64,000 nucleotides of DNA from Kineococcus rhizosphaerae (GCF_003002055.1 NZ_PVZF01000016.1:1-64000), one strand, 5' to 3'; positions 49,526 through 58,384 are shown, counted from the stretch's first letter. Numbers and translations: made by a program. Notes: generated by a model from the letters alone, not told the origin.

Positions 49526-50125
49526 TTAAGACTGCGGAGCGACCGTGTTGCGCCCCGCCAGCTCCCTGACCAGTCGACCGGCGGCCGCGTCGTGCACCGC
49601 GGTCAGCTCGTCACGGTCGGCACCCGCCAGCAGGGCCAGCTGCAGACCGCGCCACAACGCGACGATCTCCAGCCCCGCCCGCCGCGCGCCGGACGCCTCG
49701 ACGCCCCGCGCGAGCAGTTCGTCCGCGAGCTCGGTCGGCCAGCCCGTCAAGGCCATCCGGTCGAGGTACCCGGCGTTCTCGGCCGGGTCGCGCAGCGCCG
49801 AGCCGTACCGCTCGAAGAACAACCGCAGGAACGGGAGGTTCGCGGGTTCGGTGATGTCCAGCCAGGCCTTCCCGAGACCGGTGCACAGGTCGGGTTCGAC
49901 GTGCACGTGACCCAGGGCCTGCGCGACCGCCGGGAAGCTGCGGACCGCACGCTGGCACGCCTCGTCGAGGAGGTCCTCCTTGCCGCCGAAGTAGTAGAGC
50001 AGCATCCGGTTGTTGGACCCGACCGCGCGGGCGATCCCGCTCAGGCTCTGCCCGCTGGTCCCGTGGGCCAGGACGTGCTCCGCCACGAGGTCGAGCAGGC
50101 GGTCCCGCTCCGCACTCCCACTCAC
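49526..50125 (-). CDS. TetR-family transcriptional regulator
   Basis: 199 residues. N-terminal helix-turn-helix SLSGIARAVGSNNRMLLYYF, then GGKEDLLDEACQ, the TetR pattern. The rest is helical ligand-binding domain. Same strand and directly upstream of the ABC/monooxygenase operon, 108 bases away with a palindromic operator candidate between them, so it probably represses that operon and possibly itself. The ligand may be the imported compound. GTG start at 50125. Confidence 0.93.
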   Translation of the reverse strand: MSGSAERDRLLDLVAEHVLAHGTSGQSLSGIARAVGSNNRMLLYYFGGKEDLLDEACQRAVRSFPAVAQALGHVHVEPDLCTGLGKAWLDITEPANLPFLRLFFERYGSALRDPAENAGYLDRMALTGWPTELADELLARGVEASGARRAGLEIVALWRGLQLALLAGADRDELTAVHDAAAGRLVRELAGRNTVAPQS

Positions 50126-50475
50126 CCCGGCATCGTCCCATCCCGGTCAGCGCTCCCGGCACGACCGCGGCGGACCACCGGACGGGCCCCACCCGGTGGG
50201 ACGGAGCAGGCGTCGCTCGCCTTCGCCCCCCACGGCCGCCCGGTCCCGCCAGGGCGACCGACGACCCGGCTTCTAGACAGTTCTCACTCGCACCGCACAG
50301 CCGATGTTCGATTGATTGCCTTGGGCCGCAGTCCTTCTGACGCTCACCACCGAAATGATTCAACTCGCGACCAGTTCGGATCCGTGGTCCTCTCCCTGCA
50401 GTGAACCCGTCGGGTCGACCCCGGCGGGTCCGGGGTGGGCCAGGACGAGGACCGGACGAGTCGGGAGTGCACGGC
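50126..50475. other. intergenic stretch with locally low GC
   Basis: Divergent promoter region between the TetR gene and the ECF sigma gene, 350 bases. The left half is normal GC-rich DNA. From about 50275 to 50400 the GC content drops to roughly 55% by eye, one of the most AT-rich patches in the window, with CTTCTAGACAGTTCTC near its left end and GATTGATTG in the middle. It probably holds the sigma-gene promoter. No coding signal seen. Confidence 0.5.
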
Positions 50476-51093
50476 GTGGAGGACGAGGAGGGCTGCGACC
50501 CGACCGCGGCCGGCGGGAGGGGCGCCGGCGGCACCGCGGACGGTGGGGCGGGCGACGCCGTCCTCGCCCGCCGGGCGGGGCTGGGGGACCGCGAGGCCTT
50601 CGCGGTCCTCGTCGACCGGCACGGGCCGGCCCTGCTGCGCTACTGCCGCACGCTCCTGCGCGGCGGCGACGCGGAGGACTGCCTGCAGGACACGCTCCTC
50701 GCGGCCTGGCGGGGCCTCGCCACGTTCCGCGGCGAGGCCGCCGTGCGGACCTGGCTGTTCACCCTCGCCCGGCACGCCGCGTTCGCCCGCCTGCGCCGCT
50801 GGCCCGTCTCCGGCAGCCGGCCCCCCGTGCAGCTCGAGGACGTCCAGGACCGCCTGCGCGACCTGCGCGCCGACCCGGAACGGTCCGGCGTCGAGAGCGC
50901 CCTGCGCGAGGCCCTGGAGGTGGCCCTGGACCTGCTGCCCCCGCGGCAGCGCACCGCCTGGCTCCTGCGCGAGGTCGAGGACCTCGGCTACGACGAGATC
51001 GCCGAGGTGCTCGGCACCACCCCGACGGCCGTGCGGGGTCTGCTCGAACGCGCCCGCACCACGCTGGCCCGGAGCCTGGAGGAGTGGCGGTGA
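50476..51093 (+). CDS. ECF RNA polymerase sigma factor
   Basis: 205 residues from the GTG at 50476 (GGGAG eight bases upstream); GTG at 50467 or 50401 are alternatives that extend a low-complexity Gly-rich N-terminus. Region 2: LVDRHGPALLRYCRTLLRGG, then DAEDCLQDTLLAAWRG and FRGEAAVRTWLFTLARHAAF. Region 4: LPPRQRTAWLLREVEDLGYD, then EIAEVLGTTPTAVRGLLERA. A standard extracytoplasmic-function sigma factor. No typical anti-sigma gene adjoins; instead an Asp23-like gene overlaps its stop by GTGA. Confidence 0.9.
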   Translation: MEDEEGCDPTAAGGRGAGGTADGGAGDAVLARRAGLGDREAFAVLVDRHGPALLRYCRTLLRGGDAEDCLQDTLLAAWRGLATFRGEAAVRTWLFTLARHAAFARLRRWPVSGSRPPVQLEDVQDRLRDLRADPERSGVESALREALEVALDLLPPRQRTAWLLREVEDLGYDEIAEVLGTTPTAVRGLLERARTTLARSLEEWR

Positions 51094-51554
51094 CGAACCC
51101 TCCGGCCGGGTCCGGCGAGGAACTGCTGGGACGCGCCACCGAAGCCCTGCGGCGGCAACCGCTCCCCGGGTGGTCGCGCGTGCGTTCCGGGCTGCTCGCC
51201 GCGGTCCGGCGCACCCAGCAGCCGTCCACCCCGGTCCGCGGCCGGCACGAGCTCGGGGAGTTCCTGCTCGCCGGTGCCGTCGTCGTCTCCGCCGTCCGCG
51301 GCGCCCTCGACCAGCTCGCCGGGGTCTCCGTGGTGGGTGTCCGGTGCGCCACCGACGGCGACCGGCTCGACGCGCTGGCCGTGGACGTCGCGGTGACCTT
51401 CGGGACGTTCGTCCCCGCGGCGGCCGAGGCGGTGCGGGCAGTGGGTGCCGCGCTCGTCGCCGACCTGCTCGGACCCCGGCCGGGCACGCAGCCGGTCCGG
51501 GTCGACGTGCACGTGGTCGACGTCGTGGACGCCACGGGCCGGAGCCGCCCCTGA
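51090..51554 (+). CDS. Asp23/Gls24-like protein
   Basis: 154 residues. After a basic N-terminus, the central part (FLLAGAVVVSAVRGALDQLA, VSVVGVRCATDGDRLDAL, AVDVAVTFGTFVPAAAEAVR) and the final VRVDVHVVDVVDA fit the Asp23 alpha/beta fold, small proteins linked to the cell envelope and stress in Gram-positives. Coupled by GTGA to the sigma gene, so it may be a sigma-linked envelope or stress protein, or act as its regulator. Confidence 0.7.
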   Translation: MTNPPAGSGEELLGRATEALRRQPLPGWSRVRSGLLAAVRRTQQPSTPVRGRHELGEFLLAGAVVVSAVRGALDQLAGVSVVGVRCATDGDRLDALAVDVAVTFGTFVPAAAEAVRAVGAALVADLLGPRPGTQPVRVDVHVVDVVDATGRSRP

Positions 51555-51565
51555 GCCCGGCGCGC

Positions 51566-52063
51566 TCAGTGCGTCAGCCACCACTTCAGGACGGCGGCCC
51601 CGGCACCCGCGACGGCCAGCAGCACCCCGGCCACGAACGTCCGCAGCGACGGCCGCCCCCCGCGCAAGCGCCCCACGACCCAGCCGAGGACCGCCAGCCG
51701 CAGCACCGTGACGAGGACGGCGAGTTCCAGCGCCACCGTCGGCGTCCACACGTGCAGCAGGGCGAGCACCATGAGCGCCGCGGGCCCCAGCCCGGCCGAG
51801 GCGATCGGGACCGCGTCCCGCACCTCGTGGAGCAGCGTCGCCGTCGGCACCCGGCCCCCCGAACGGGTGCTCGCGCCCACCGCGTCGGCCAGGACGTGGG
51901 CCACGAAGGTCGACACCGTCGTGCCCAGGACGTACGTCAAACCCTTGGCGCTCGCGACGTCCGACGGTTCCAGCGCGATGAGCGCCGCCAGCACGAGGAC
52001 GTCCCCGTACAGGTACGCCGACGCGCGGGCCGCGGCGCGTTCGGACCGGTCCTCGACCTCCAC
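51566..52063 (-). CDS. integral membrane protein, unknown function
   Basis: 165 residues with about four hydrophobic helices (DVLVLAALIALEPSD, LTYVLGTTVSTFVAHVL, GLGPAALMVLALLHVW, GVLLAVAGAGAAVLKWW). GTG at 52063 gives a charged N-terminus (VEVEDRSERAAARAS), which is the most sensible start; longer frames are Arg/Pro-rich. No family recognised. Convergent with the Asp23-like gene. Confidence 0.6.
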   Translation of the reverse strand: MEVEDRSERAAARASAYLYGDVLVLAALIALEPSDVASAKGLTYVLGTTVSTFVAHVLADAVGASTRSGGRVPTATLLHEVRDAVPIASAGLGPAALMVLALLHVWTPTVALELAVLVTVLRLAVLGWVVGRLRGGRPSLRTFVAGVLLAVAGAGAAVLKWWLTH

Positions 52064-52115
52064 GTGGGCAGGGTAGGCGCCGGGCCGGGGCCGCAGGACC
52101 CACGGGCCGGACGCC

Positions 52116-52658
52116 TCACCCCCACGGCGAGGAGGGCGGGAGGTCGTTCGAGGCGGGGCGTGGACCGGGCCGCAGGGCCACCACCGCCACGGCACCCCCG
52201 CACAGCCCGTCGACCCACCACCACGACCCCACGCCGAACGCGACCAGCGCGCCGACCGTCGCGGCCCACGCCAGGACGACGGTCGTCCCGGGACGTCCGG
52301 GCCCCACCGCCGACCGTTCCGACGCGTGCAGGGCCAGCAGGGCGGCGAGCGAGGGGAGCACCAGCGCCGTCAGCGGGGACTGCGCCGCCCACCCCGGCCC
52401 GGTCCCCAGGACCAGCCCGGTCAGGCTCACCGACAACGTCCCCACCGACAGGACGACGCCGGCCACCCGCAGGACGACGCGAGCACGCCCGACCGCCGAC
52501 CCCGCCAGGACGCCGCACAGGCACGCGCTCAGGCCCACGAGCGCCGAGGAACCGCCCACGGCACCGACCGAGCACAGCAGGGCGGTCGCGACCAGGGACG
52601 GGAGGGGGCCGGTCACCCCGGTGCGCCTCACCCCTCCCCCTCCGACGTCGGTCGTCAC
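52116..52658 (-). CDS. integral membrane protein, unknown function
   Basis: 180 residues, five or so hydrophobic segments (LVATALLCSVGAVGGSSALVG, cut short here to its first twenty as LVATALLCSVGAVGGSSALV, then GLSACLCGVLAGS, VVLRVAGVVLSVGTLSVSL). GTG start at 52658. No recognisable family. Same strand as the membrane protein at 51566-52063, 53 bases apart, possibly one transcript. Confidence 0.55.
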   Translation of the reverse strand: MTTDVGGGGVRRTGVTGPLPSLVATALLCSVGAVGGSSALVGLSACLCGVLAGSAVGRARVVLRVAGVVLSVGTLSVSLTGLVLGTGPGWAAQSPLTALVLPSLAALLALHASERSAVGPGRPGTTVVLAWAATVGALVAFGVGSWWWVDGLCGGAVAVVALRPGPRPASNDLPPSSPWG

Positions 52659-52689
52659 CGCGGCGTGCCGCGGGCGACCGGGCGACCGC

Positions 52690-53823
52690 TCACTTCAGGG
52701 CGGCGATCTGCTGCTCGGCGGTCAGCGTCTGCCCGGCCGACGTGAAGGCGTCCGGCGGCAGCGACTCGTCGCACAGCACCGGGTTGGGGCTGCCCGTGAG
52801 GGAGTTCTCCCACGCCGCCTGCGGGTAGGTGGAGGAGTCGGGGACCACCCCACCCGTCGCGCGCGCGACCGCCTGCTGGACGGCCAACCGCACCATGCCG
52901 TTCTGGGAGTCCACGGTGAACAACCCGAACTCCTCGTTCGCGGCCTTGGCGTCCGCCCAGTCGCAGGCGAGCTGGTTGGAGTCCTCGGTGGCGATGATGG
53001 GGATCTTGCGACCGGCCTGCTGGAAGGCGGGGAAGGCGCTGGCCAGGGCCGAGCCGAAGTCGGTGGCGATGGCGTCGATCTGCGGGTAGCGGGCCAGGGC
53101 CGCCGTCACGACCTGCTGGGTCTTGGCCGGGTCCCAGTCGGTGACCTCGTAGGGTTCCTGGCCGATGACCTCGATGTCGGGGTGCTGGGACAGGACCTTC
53201 ATCATGCCGTCGTGCTCGGCCAGGCTCTGCGAGTTCGCCGCCGGCCCGCCCAGTTGCAGCACCTTCCCGCCCTGGGGCAGGGCCTGGACGAGGAAGTCCC
53301 CCCAGAGCTTGCCCGCCTCGGCGAAGTCGGTGTCCACGTAGACGTCGAAGTCCTTGCCCGCCGTCCCCTCGGGGCTGACCCGGTAGGGGACGGTGACGAC
53401 ACCGGCCTTGTAGGCGCTGCGGATCGCCGGGAGCATCGCCTTGCCCTGGTGGGGGAAGACGACCAGCGCGTCGACCCCCTTGGCCACGAAACCCTGGATG
53501 TCGGAGATGCCCTTCTGGGTGTTGTTCTGCCCGTCGCTGTAGTCGAACGACGTCACGCTGGGGCACTTCGAGGCCTCGTCGGCCGCCTCGGCCCGCGTCA
53601 CGCGTTGCCAGTTGTTGGCGCCGAAACCGTCGGCCAGGGCCAGGGAGATCTTCTTCTTCCCGCACCAGGCCGGCGCACCGGCCAGGGACTCACCCTGTCC
53701 CGGCGTCGCCGTACCGGCTCCGCCGCCCGAACTGCCGGTACCGGTCGATCCGCAACCGGCCGAGACCAGGACCGCGGTGGCCAGGGCTGCGGACAGGGCG
53801 AGTCCTGCACGTCGTCGGGACAT
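52690..53823 (-). CDS. sugar ABC transporter substrate-binding lipoprotein (RbsB-like)
   Basis: 377 residues. Signal peptide with lipobox (ALATAVLVSAGCGST), then a type-1 periplasmic-binding fold: ISLALADGFGANNWQRVTRA, then VDALVVFPHQGKAMLPAIRS, AGVVTVPYRVSPEG, DVYVDTDFAEAG and ALARYPQIDAIATDFGSALA. This matches Peripla_BP_4 binders of ribose, autoinducer-2 and related sugars or polyols. ATG at 53823 with GAGGAGG upstream. Last gene of the operon in transcription order, 59 bases after a dehydrogenase gene. Confidence 0.92.
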   Translation of the reverse strand: MSRRRAGLALSAALATAVLVSAGCGSTGTGSSGGGAGTATPGQGESLAGAPAWCGKKKISLALADGFGANNWQRVTRAEAADEASKCPSVTSFDYSDGQNNTQKGISDIQGFVAKGVDALVVFPHQGKAMLPAIRSAYKAGVVTVPYRVSPEGTAGKDFDVYVDTDFAEAGKLWGDFLVQALPQGGKVLQLGGPAANSQSLAEHDGMMKVLSQHPDIEVIGQEPYEVTDWDPAKTQQVVTAALARYPQIDAIATDFGSALASAFPAFQQAGRKIPIIATEDSNQLACDWADAKAANEEFGLFTVDSQNGMVRLAVQQAVARATGGVVPDSSTYPQAAWENSLTGSPNPVLCDESLPPDAFTSAGQTLTAEQQIAALK

Positions 53824-53882
53824 CGCTGTCCCTCCTCTTCTCATCGGGGTGACCGCGGGGCGGTCCGGGTCCTGCGGGTGCG

Positions 53883-54641
53883 TCAGTGGAAGACGACGCC
53901 GCCGTTGACGTCGAGGGACGCTCCGGTGACGTACGCGGCGCGTTCGGAGGCGAGGAACACCAGGGCGTCGGCGATGACCTGCGGGGAACCCGCCGCCTTG
54001 AGCGGGATCTTCCCCCACTCGACGTCCTGCATCTCCTGCACGCTGATGCCCCGCTCGGCCGCTTCGGACTCCAGGGCCTCGCGGTGCATCCGGGTGTCGA
54101 TGTTCCCGGGGCACACCGAGTTCACGCGGACGTCCGGTGCCAGTTCGTCGGCGAGCGACTGGACGAGCAGCAGGAGTCCGGCCTTGGAGGCGCAGTACGC
54201 CCCGAAGTAGGCGTGCCCGGAGCGGGCCCAGAAGGAGGAGACCGCTCCGATGGTCCCTCCCCCGTCCCGCCTGAGCAGGGGCACCAGGTGGTGGCACAGC
54301 AGGAAGGGGCCGACGAGGTTCACGTCCAGCACGCGGCGGAAGTCGACCGGGTCCATCTGGTCGACGGGCGCGGCGCCCTGGTTGATCCCGGCGACCAGGG
54401 CCAGGCTGTCGAGGCGGCCGAAGTCCCGTTCGACGTCGGTGGCCAGGCGCGCGACCGCGGCGTCGTCGGTGACGTCCACCGCGTACGGGACGACCCGGCG
54501 GCCCGGCGCCAGTCCGGCGAGGGAGTCGTCGCGGCGGACGTCGACCGCGGCGACGTCGTAGCCGGCGGCGGCGAAACCCTGCACGGTGGCCCGGCCGATG
54601 CCCCCGGCGGCGCCGGTGACCAGGACGACGGGGGCGCTCAC
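53883..54641 (-). CDS. short-chain dehydrogenase/reductase
   Basis: 252 residues. Coenzyme motif VTGAAGGIGRATV, acidic residue after the second strand (AAVDVRRDDS) suggesting NAD preference, VAGINQGAA in place of NNAG, active-site Ser in AVSSFWARSG and YCASKAGLLL for the Tyr/Lys pair. The C-terminus DVNGGVVFH is typical of classical SDRs. Coupled by GTGA to the ABC fusion gene. Presumably oxidises the imported sugar or polyol or a product of it. Confidence 0.9.
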   Translation of the reverse strand: MSAPVVLVTGAAGGIGRATVQGFAAAGYDVAAVDVRRDDSLAGLAPGRRVVPYAVDVTDDAAVARLATDVERDFGRLDSLALVAGINQGAAPVDQMDPVDFRRVLDVNLVGPFLLCHHLVPLLRRDGGGTIGAVSSFWARSGHAYFGAYCASKAGLLLLVQSLADELAPDVRVNSVCPGNIDTRMHREALESEAAERGISVQEMQDVEWGKIPLKAAGSPQVIADALVFLASERAAYVTGASLDVNGGVVFH

Positions 54642-57226
54642 GCGACCACCCGCCGGGTGCTGCGGGCACGGGTGTAGATGGCTGCGGCCACGAGGATCAG
54701 CACTCCCTGGAAGACGTACTGGTAGGTCTGCGAGAGGTTCAGGAACGTGGTGGCGTTGAGGATCTGCTGCAGCAGCACCGCTCCCAGGAGGGTGCCGATG
54801 AACGAACCCCGTCCGCCCAGCAGGCTGGCCCCGCCGAGGACGACGGCCGTGATGCTGGTGAGCGTGTAGGTGACGCCCTGGGTGGGGTCCCCGACCCCGA
54901 TCTGCGCCATCAGCAGCAGGGCCCCGCAGAAGGTCATGACGGCGGCACCGACGTAGGCCAGGACGTGGACCCGGTTCACCTTCACCCCGAGCCGCCGGGC
55001 CGACTCCTCGCTGGACCCCACGGCCCGCAACGACCGTCCCCAGTTCGAGCGGCGCAGCCCGAACTCGAGGCCGAGCGCGACGACGACGACGACGAGGAAG
55101 GCCACCGGGACGGGCCCGACGGTCGTGGTGAGCGCGTCGCTGACCGCGGCGGAGATGAAACCCCCCTGGAACGGGCGCAGCAGCAGCGACACGCCCTGCA
55201 GGGCGATGTACAGGGTGAGCGACGCCGCGACGGGGGTGAACCCGCCGTAGCGCACCAGGACCCCGTTGACGACCCCGGAGGCCACCGCGACGGCGAGCAT
55301 GATCCCGAAGGCGAGGTAGACGAGGGCGTACGGCTTGTTGTCGTTGACGAAGAACGACGCGATGACGACGAGCAAGCCGGCCAGCGGCCCCAGGGACAGG
55401 TCGATGCCTCCCGTCATGATGACGATCCCCTGCCCCAGGCTGATGAACGCCAGCGCGGTGAGCAGGATCAGGACCGAGGAGATGTTGAACGCCGCCAAGT
55501 ACCTGCTGTTCTGGCTGAACACGTACGCGCCGAAACCGACGACGACGGCGGCGAGGATGACGGCCGGTGCGTAGTCGCCGCGCAGGAAGTGCGACCAGCG
55601 GCCGGCCGCGGTGGTCCGGGACCTGCCGGTGCCGGTCGTCACCTGCGCCGCGTCCCCGCCGTGGGCCACGCGGTGGTCGGCGCCGACGACGGCGCCGGTG
55701 ATCGCCTCCTCCGTGACGTCGCCGCCGGTGAGCTCGGCCACGACCCGCCCCCGGGACACCACGACCACCCGGTCGCACAGCCCCTCGAGCTCCTTGGCGT
55801 CGGAGGAGACCACCACGACGGGGACCCCCTCCGCCGCGACGGCCCGCATCAGGGTGTAGATCTCCGACCGGGCCCCGACGTCGACGCCCTGCGTCGGCTC
55901 GTCCGACAGCAGGATCTTCGGGGAGGACAGCAGGGCCCGGGTCATGACGACCTTCTGCTGGTTCCCCCCGGACAGCGACATGATCCCGGACTCCAGGGAC
56001 GCCGTCTTGAGGGCGAGCTTGGCGGACTCGGTGCCCACCACGGAGTTCTCGCGGCGGGCGTCGACGAAACCCCGTCGCGCGAGCGAGCGCAGGGAGGCCA
56101 CGGCGGCGTTCTCCCGCACGGACAGGTTGGGCATGACGCCCTCGCGGTGCCGGTCGGCGGGCATGTAGGCGGTGCGCTCGACCAGCGACCTGCCCTTGAG
56201 GGCCGCCCCGTCCAGTTCCACCGTCCCCGCCGTCGTGGACGACAGGCCGCCGAGGGCGCGCAGGAACTCGCTCTGCCCGTTGCCGACGATGCCGGCCAGG
56301 CCGACGATCTCACCGCGGCGCGCCTGCAGGTCGACGTCGTGGAACCCCGCACCGCTCAGGCCCCGCACCTGCAGCACGACCGGGGCGTCGGCGGACGTCG
56401 TGAGCTTGTCGGGGAACGTGGACGTCAGTTCCCGGCCGATGATCATGCGGAGCATCTGGTCGTCGGTCAGGTCCGCGACCTCGGCGTGACCGGTGACCCG
56501 GCCGTCCCGCAGGACGGTGACCTCGTGCGCGATCTCGCGCACCTCCGCCAGGCGGTGGGTGATGTAGACGACCGCGGTGCCCCGCTCGACGGCCCGGCGG
56601 ACCTGGTCGAAGAGGTCGTCGACCTGGTCACCGCCCAGCGGGGCGGTCGGTTCGTCGAGGATCAGCACGGCGGGTTCGAGCGCGACGGCCTTGGCGATCT
56701 CCAGCACGTGCTTCTGGGCGACGCTGAGGTCGTCGACGCGGTCCTCCAGGTCGAGGGCCGCCCCCACCCGGTCGAGCACGCCGCGCAGGTCGCGTCCCCG
56801 GCCACCGGCCGGCAGCCCGGCGCGCAGGTTCTCCGCCACGGTGAGGTCGGGCAGCACCGCAGGGTGCTGGTGGACGATGGCGATCCCGCGGCGCCCGGCC
56901 GCGTCCGGGGTGAGGACGCCGACGTCCTCGCCCTGCACGAGGATCGCGCCCGTGTCCGGCTGGGTCACGCCGGTGGCCACCCCCATGAGGGTGGACTTGC
57001 CCGCGCCGTTCTCCCCGAGCAGGGCGTGGACCCGGCCGGGGCGCACGGTGAGGTGGACGTCGGACAGCGCCTGGACCGCGCCGTAGCGCTTGGAGACGCC
57101 GTCGAGCTGCAGCACGGGACGGGTGTCCGTGCGCGCGGCGGTCGGTGTGGTCACATCGGCTCCCGGGTCGAGGTGGGGGGTGTTCTCGTGGGGGTTCACG
57201 TCTCCCCCGTCCGGTCGCGACCTCAC
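54638..57226 (-). CDS. sugar ABC transporter, ATP-binding protein fused to permease (RbsA-RbsC type)
   Basis: 862 residues, one chain. Residues up to about 530 are a tandem ATPase: Walker A GENGAGKSTLMG, Walker B LILDEPTAPLG in the first domain. The second has a degenerate Walker A (GIVGNGQSEF) but good signature LSGGNQQKVVMTRAL and SDEPTQGVDVGARS, as in RbsA. From about 560 come eight or more membrane helices of an RbsC permease (GGIDLSLGPLAGLLVVIASF, AVVLGGASLLGGRGSFIG). These are separate genes in most bacteria. The GTG at 57226 overlaps the stop of a second permease by GTGA, so the transporter has unequal halves. Confidence 0.92.
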   Translation of the reverse strand: MRSRPDGGDVNPHENTPHLDPGADVTTPTAARTDTRPVLQLDGVSKRYGAVQALSDVHLTVRPGRVHALLGENGAGKSTLMGVATGVTQPDTGAILVQGEDVGVLTPDAAGRRGIAIVHQHPAVLPDLTVAENLRAGLPAGGRGRDLRGVLDRVGAALDLEDRVDDLSVAQKHVLEIAKAVALEPAVLILDEPTAPLGGDQVDDLFDQVRRAVERGTAVVYITHRLAEVREIAHEVTVLRDGRVTGHAEVADLTDDQMLRMIIGRELTSTFPDKLTTSADAPVVLQVRGLSGAGFHDVDLQARRGEIVGLAGIVGNGQSEFLRALGGLSSTTAGTVELDGAALKGRSLVERTAYMPADRHREGVMPNLSVRENAAVASLRSLARRGFVDARRENSVVGTESAKLALKTASLESGIMSLSGGNQQKVVMTRALLSSPKILLSDEPTQGVDVGARSEIYTLMRAVAAEGVPVVVVSSDAKELEGLCDRVVVVSRGRVVAELTGGDVTEEAITGAVVGADHRVAHGGDAAQVTTGTGRSRTTAAGRWSHFLRGDYAPAVILAAVVVGFGAYVFSQNSRYLAAFNISSVLILLTALAFISLGQGIVIMTGGIDLSLGPLAGLLVVIASFFVNDNKPYALVYLAFGIMLAVAVASGVVNGVLVRYGGFTPVAASLTLYIALQGVSLLLRPFQGGFISAAVSDALTTTVGPVPVAFLVVVVVALGLEFGLRRSNWGRSLRAVGSSEESARRLGVKVNRVHVLAYVGAAVMTFCGALLLMAQIGVGDPTQGVTYTLTSITAVVLGGASLLGGRGSFIGTLLGAVLLQQILNATTFLNLSQTYQYVFQGVLILVAAAIYTRARSTRRVVA

Positions 57227-58323
57227 GAGGCACCGACCGGGCGCGCCGAGCCGACGTTCCGGCTCGGCAGGCGTCCCAGGACGCCGCGCCAGTTCACGCT
57301 GTAGACGGCGACGCCGACGGCCAGGGCCACGGCCTGGACGATGTTCTGCACGGCGGTGCTCACCCCGAGGGTCAGGACGAACTGGTCGAGCTGGCTGAGG
57401 AACAGGGCCGCGACGGCGCTGGCGACGGCGCTGCCCTTGCCGCCCAGCAGCGACGTGCCCCCGAGCACGACGGCCGCCACCGAGGGCAGCAGCAGGGAAT
57501 CGCCCTGGAAGGCGCTGGGGGTGGTGACGATGCCGGCCAGCAGGACGCCTGCGGTGCAGTAGAGCAGGGCGGCCAGCACGTAGGCGGACGTGCGGTGGCG
57601 GTGGATCCGCAGCCCGGCCAGCCGGGCGGCGAGGGGGTTGTCCCCCACGGCCTCGAACCGCCGGCCCACGACGCTCTTCTTCACGAGGACGGCCACGACG
57701 GCGGTGAGCAGCACGGCGGCGACGACGGAGTGCGGGACCCCGAGCGTCGAGCTCGCGACCAGTCGTCGCAGGGCCCCCGTCGTGTTGCGCGGTGAACCAC
57801 CGGAGATCCCGAGCACGACCGCGTAGAGGAGGGCGTTCGTGCCCAGGGAGGTGACGATCGCCGACATCCCGAGCCGGGCCACGACGAGCCCGTTGACGAG
57901 CCCGGCGACCAGGCAGATCCCGTAGGCCAGCAGCACGGCCGGCAGGAGACGGGCGTCGTCCCCGTCCGGGACGTGGGTCACGACCACGACGGTCACGGAG
58001 ACGAAACCCGGCACCGACAGGTCGATGCCGCCCTGCTGCACCACCAGCGTCTGGCCCAGGGCCAGGACGGCCAGCACCGCGGCGAACGGGAGCATGCCCC
58101 GCACGGAACTGCTGCCCAGGCTCTCGGGGGCGGCGACGGCGCTGACGGCCAGCAGGAGGACGGTGCCGACGACGATGGTCGTCAGACCCCGCGACGGCCG
58201 GCCCAGGGTTCGGCCCGAGCCCCGTCCGGGGGCGCGGGGCGGACGGTCACCGGGTTCGACGGCGGTCAGGCCCGCGGGACCGGCGGGTCCCCGCGGTGAC
58301 GTCTTCCGTTCGGGCTCTTGCAC
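57223..58323 (-). CDS. sugar ABC transporter permease (RbsC-like)
   Basis: 366 residues. About 40 charged residues precede eight to ten membrane helices. Conserved family segments: VQQGGIDLSVPGFVSVTVVV, then AVVLGGTSLLGGKGSAVASA near the C-terminus. GTG at 58323 is given; alternatives inside the charged N-terminus exist. It would pair with the permease half of the fusion protein encoded next. Confidence 0.9.
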   Translation of the reverse strand: MQEPERKTSPRGPAGPAGLTAVEPGDRPPRAPGRGSGRTLGRPSRGLTTIVVGTVLLLAVSAVAAPESLGSSSVRGMLPFAAVLAVLALGQTLVVQQGGIDLSVPGFVSVTVVVVTHVPDGDDARLLPAVLLAYGICLVAGLVNGLVVARLGMSAIVTSLGTNALLYAVVLGISGGSPRNTTGALRRLVASSTLGVPHSVVAAVLLTAVVAVLVKKSVVGRRFEAVGDNPLAARLAGLRIHRHRTSAYVLAALLYCTAGVLLAGIVTTPSAFQGDSLLLPSVAAVVLGGTSLLGGKGSAVASAVAALFLSQLDQFVLTLGVSTAVQNIVQAVALAVGVAVYSVNWRGVLGRLPSRNVGSARPVGAS

Positions 58324-58384
58324 GACCGACTCCTTCGTAGGTTCTGCTGCGGGCTCTTCGCGCGGACGGCGGTGTCCTGCGGGG

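Noticed and set aside
54965-57304. 779-codon plus-strand open frame
   Set aside because: Shadow of the ATPase-permease fusion gene; composition dominated by His, Arg, Gly and Asp, no membrane segments or motifs.
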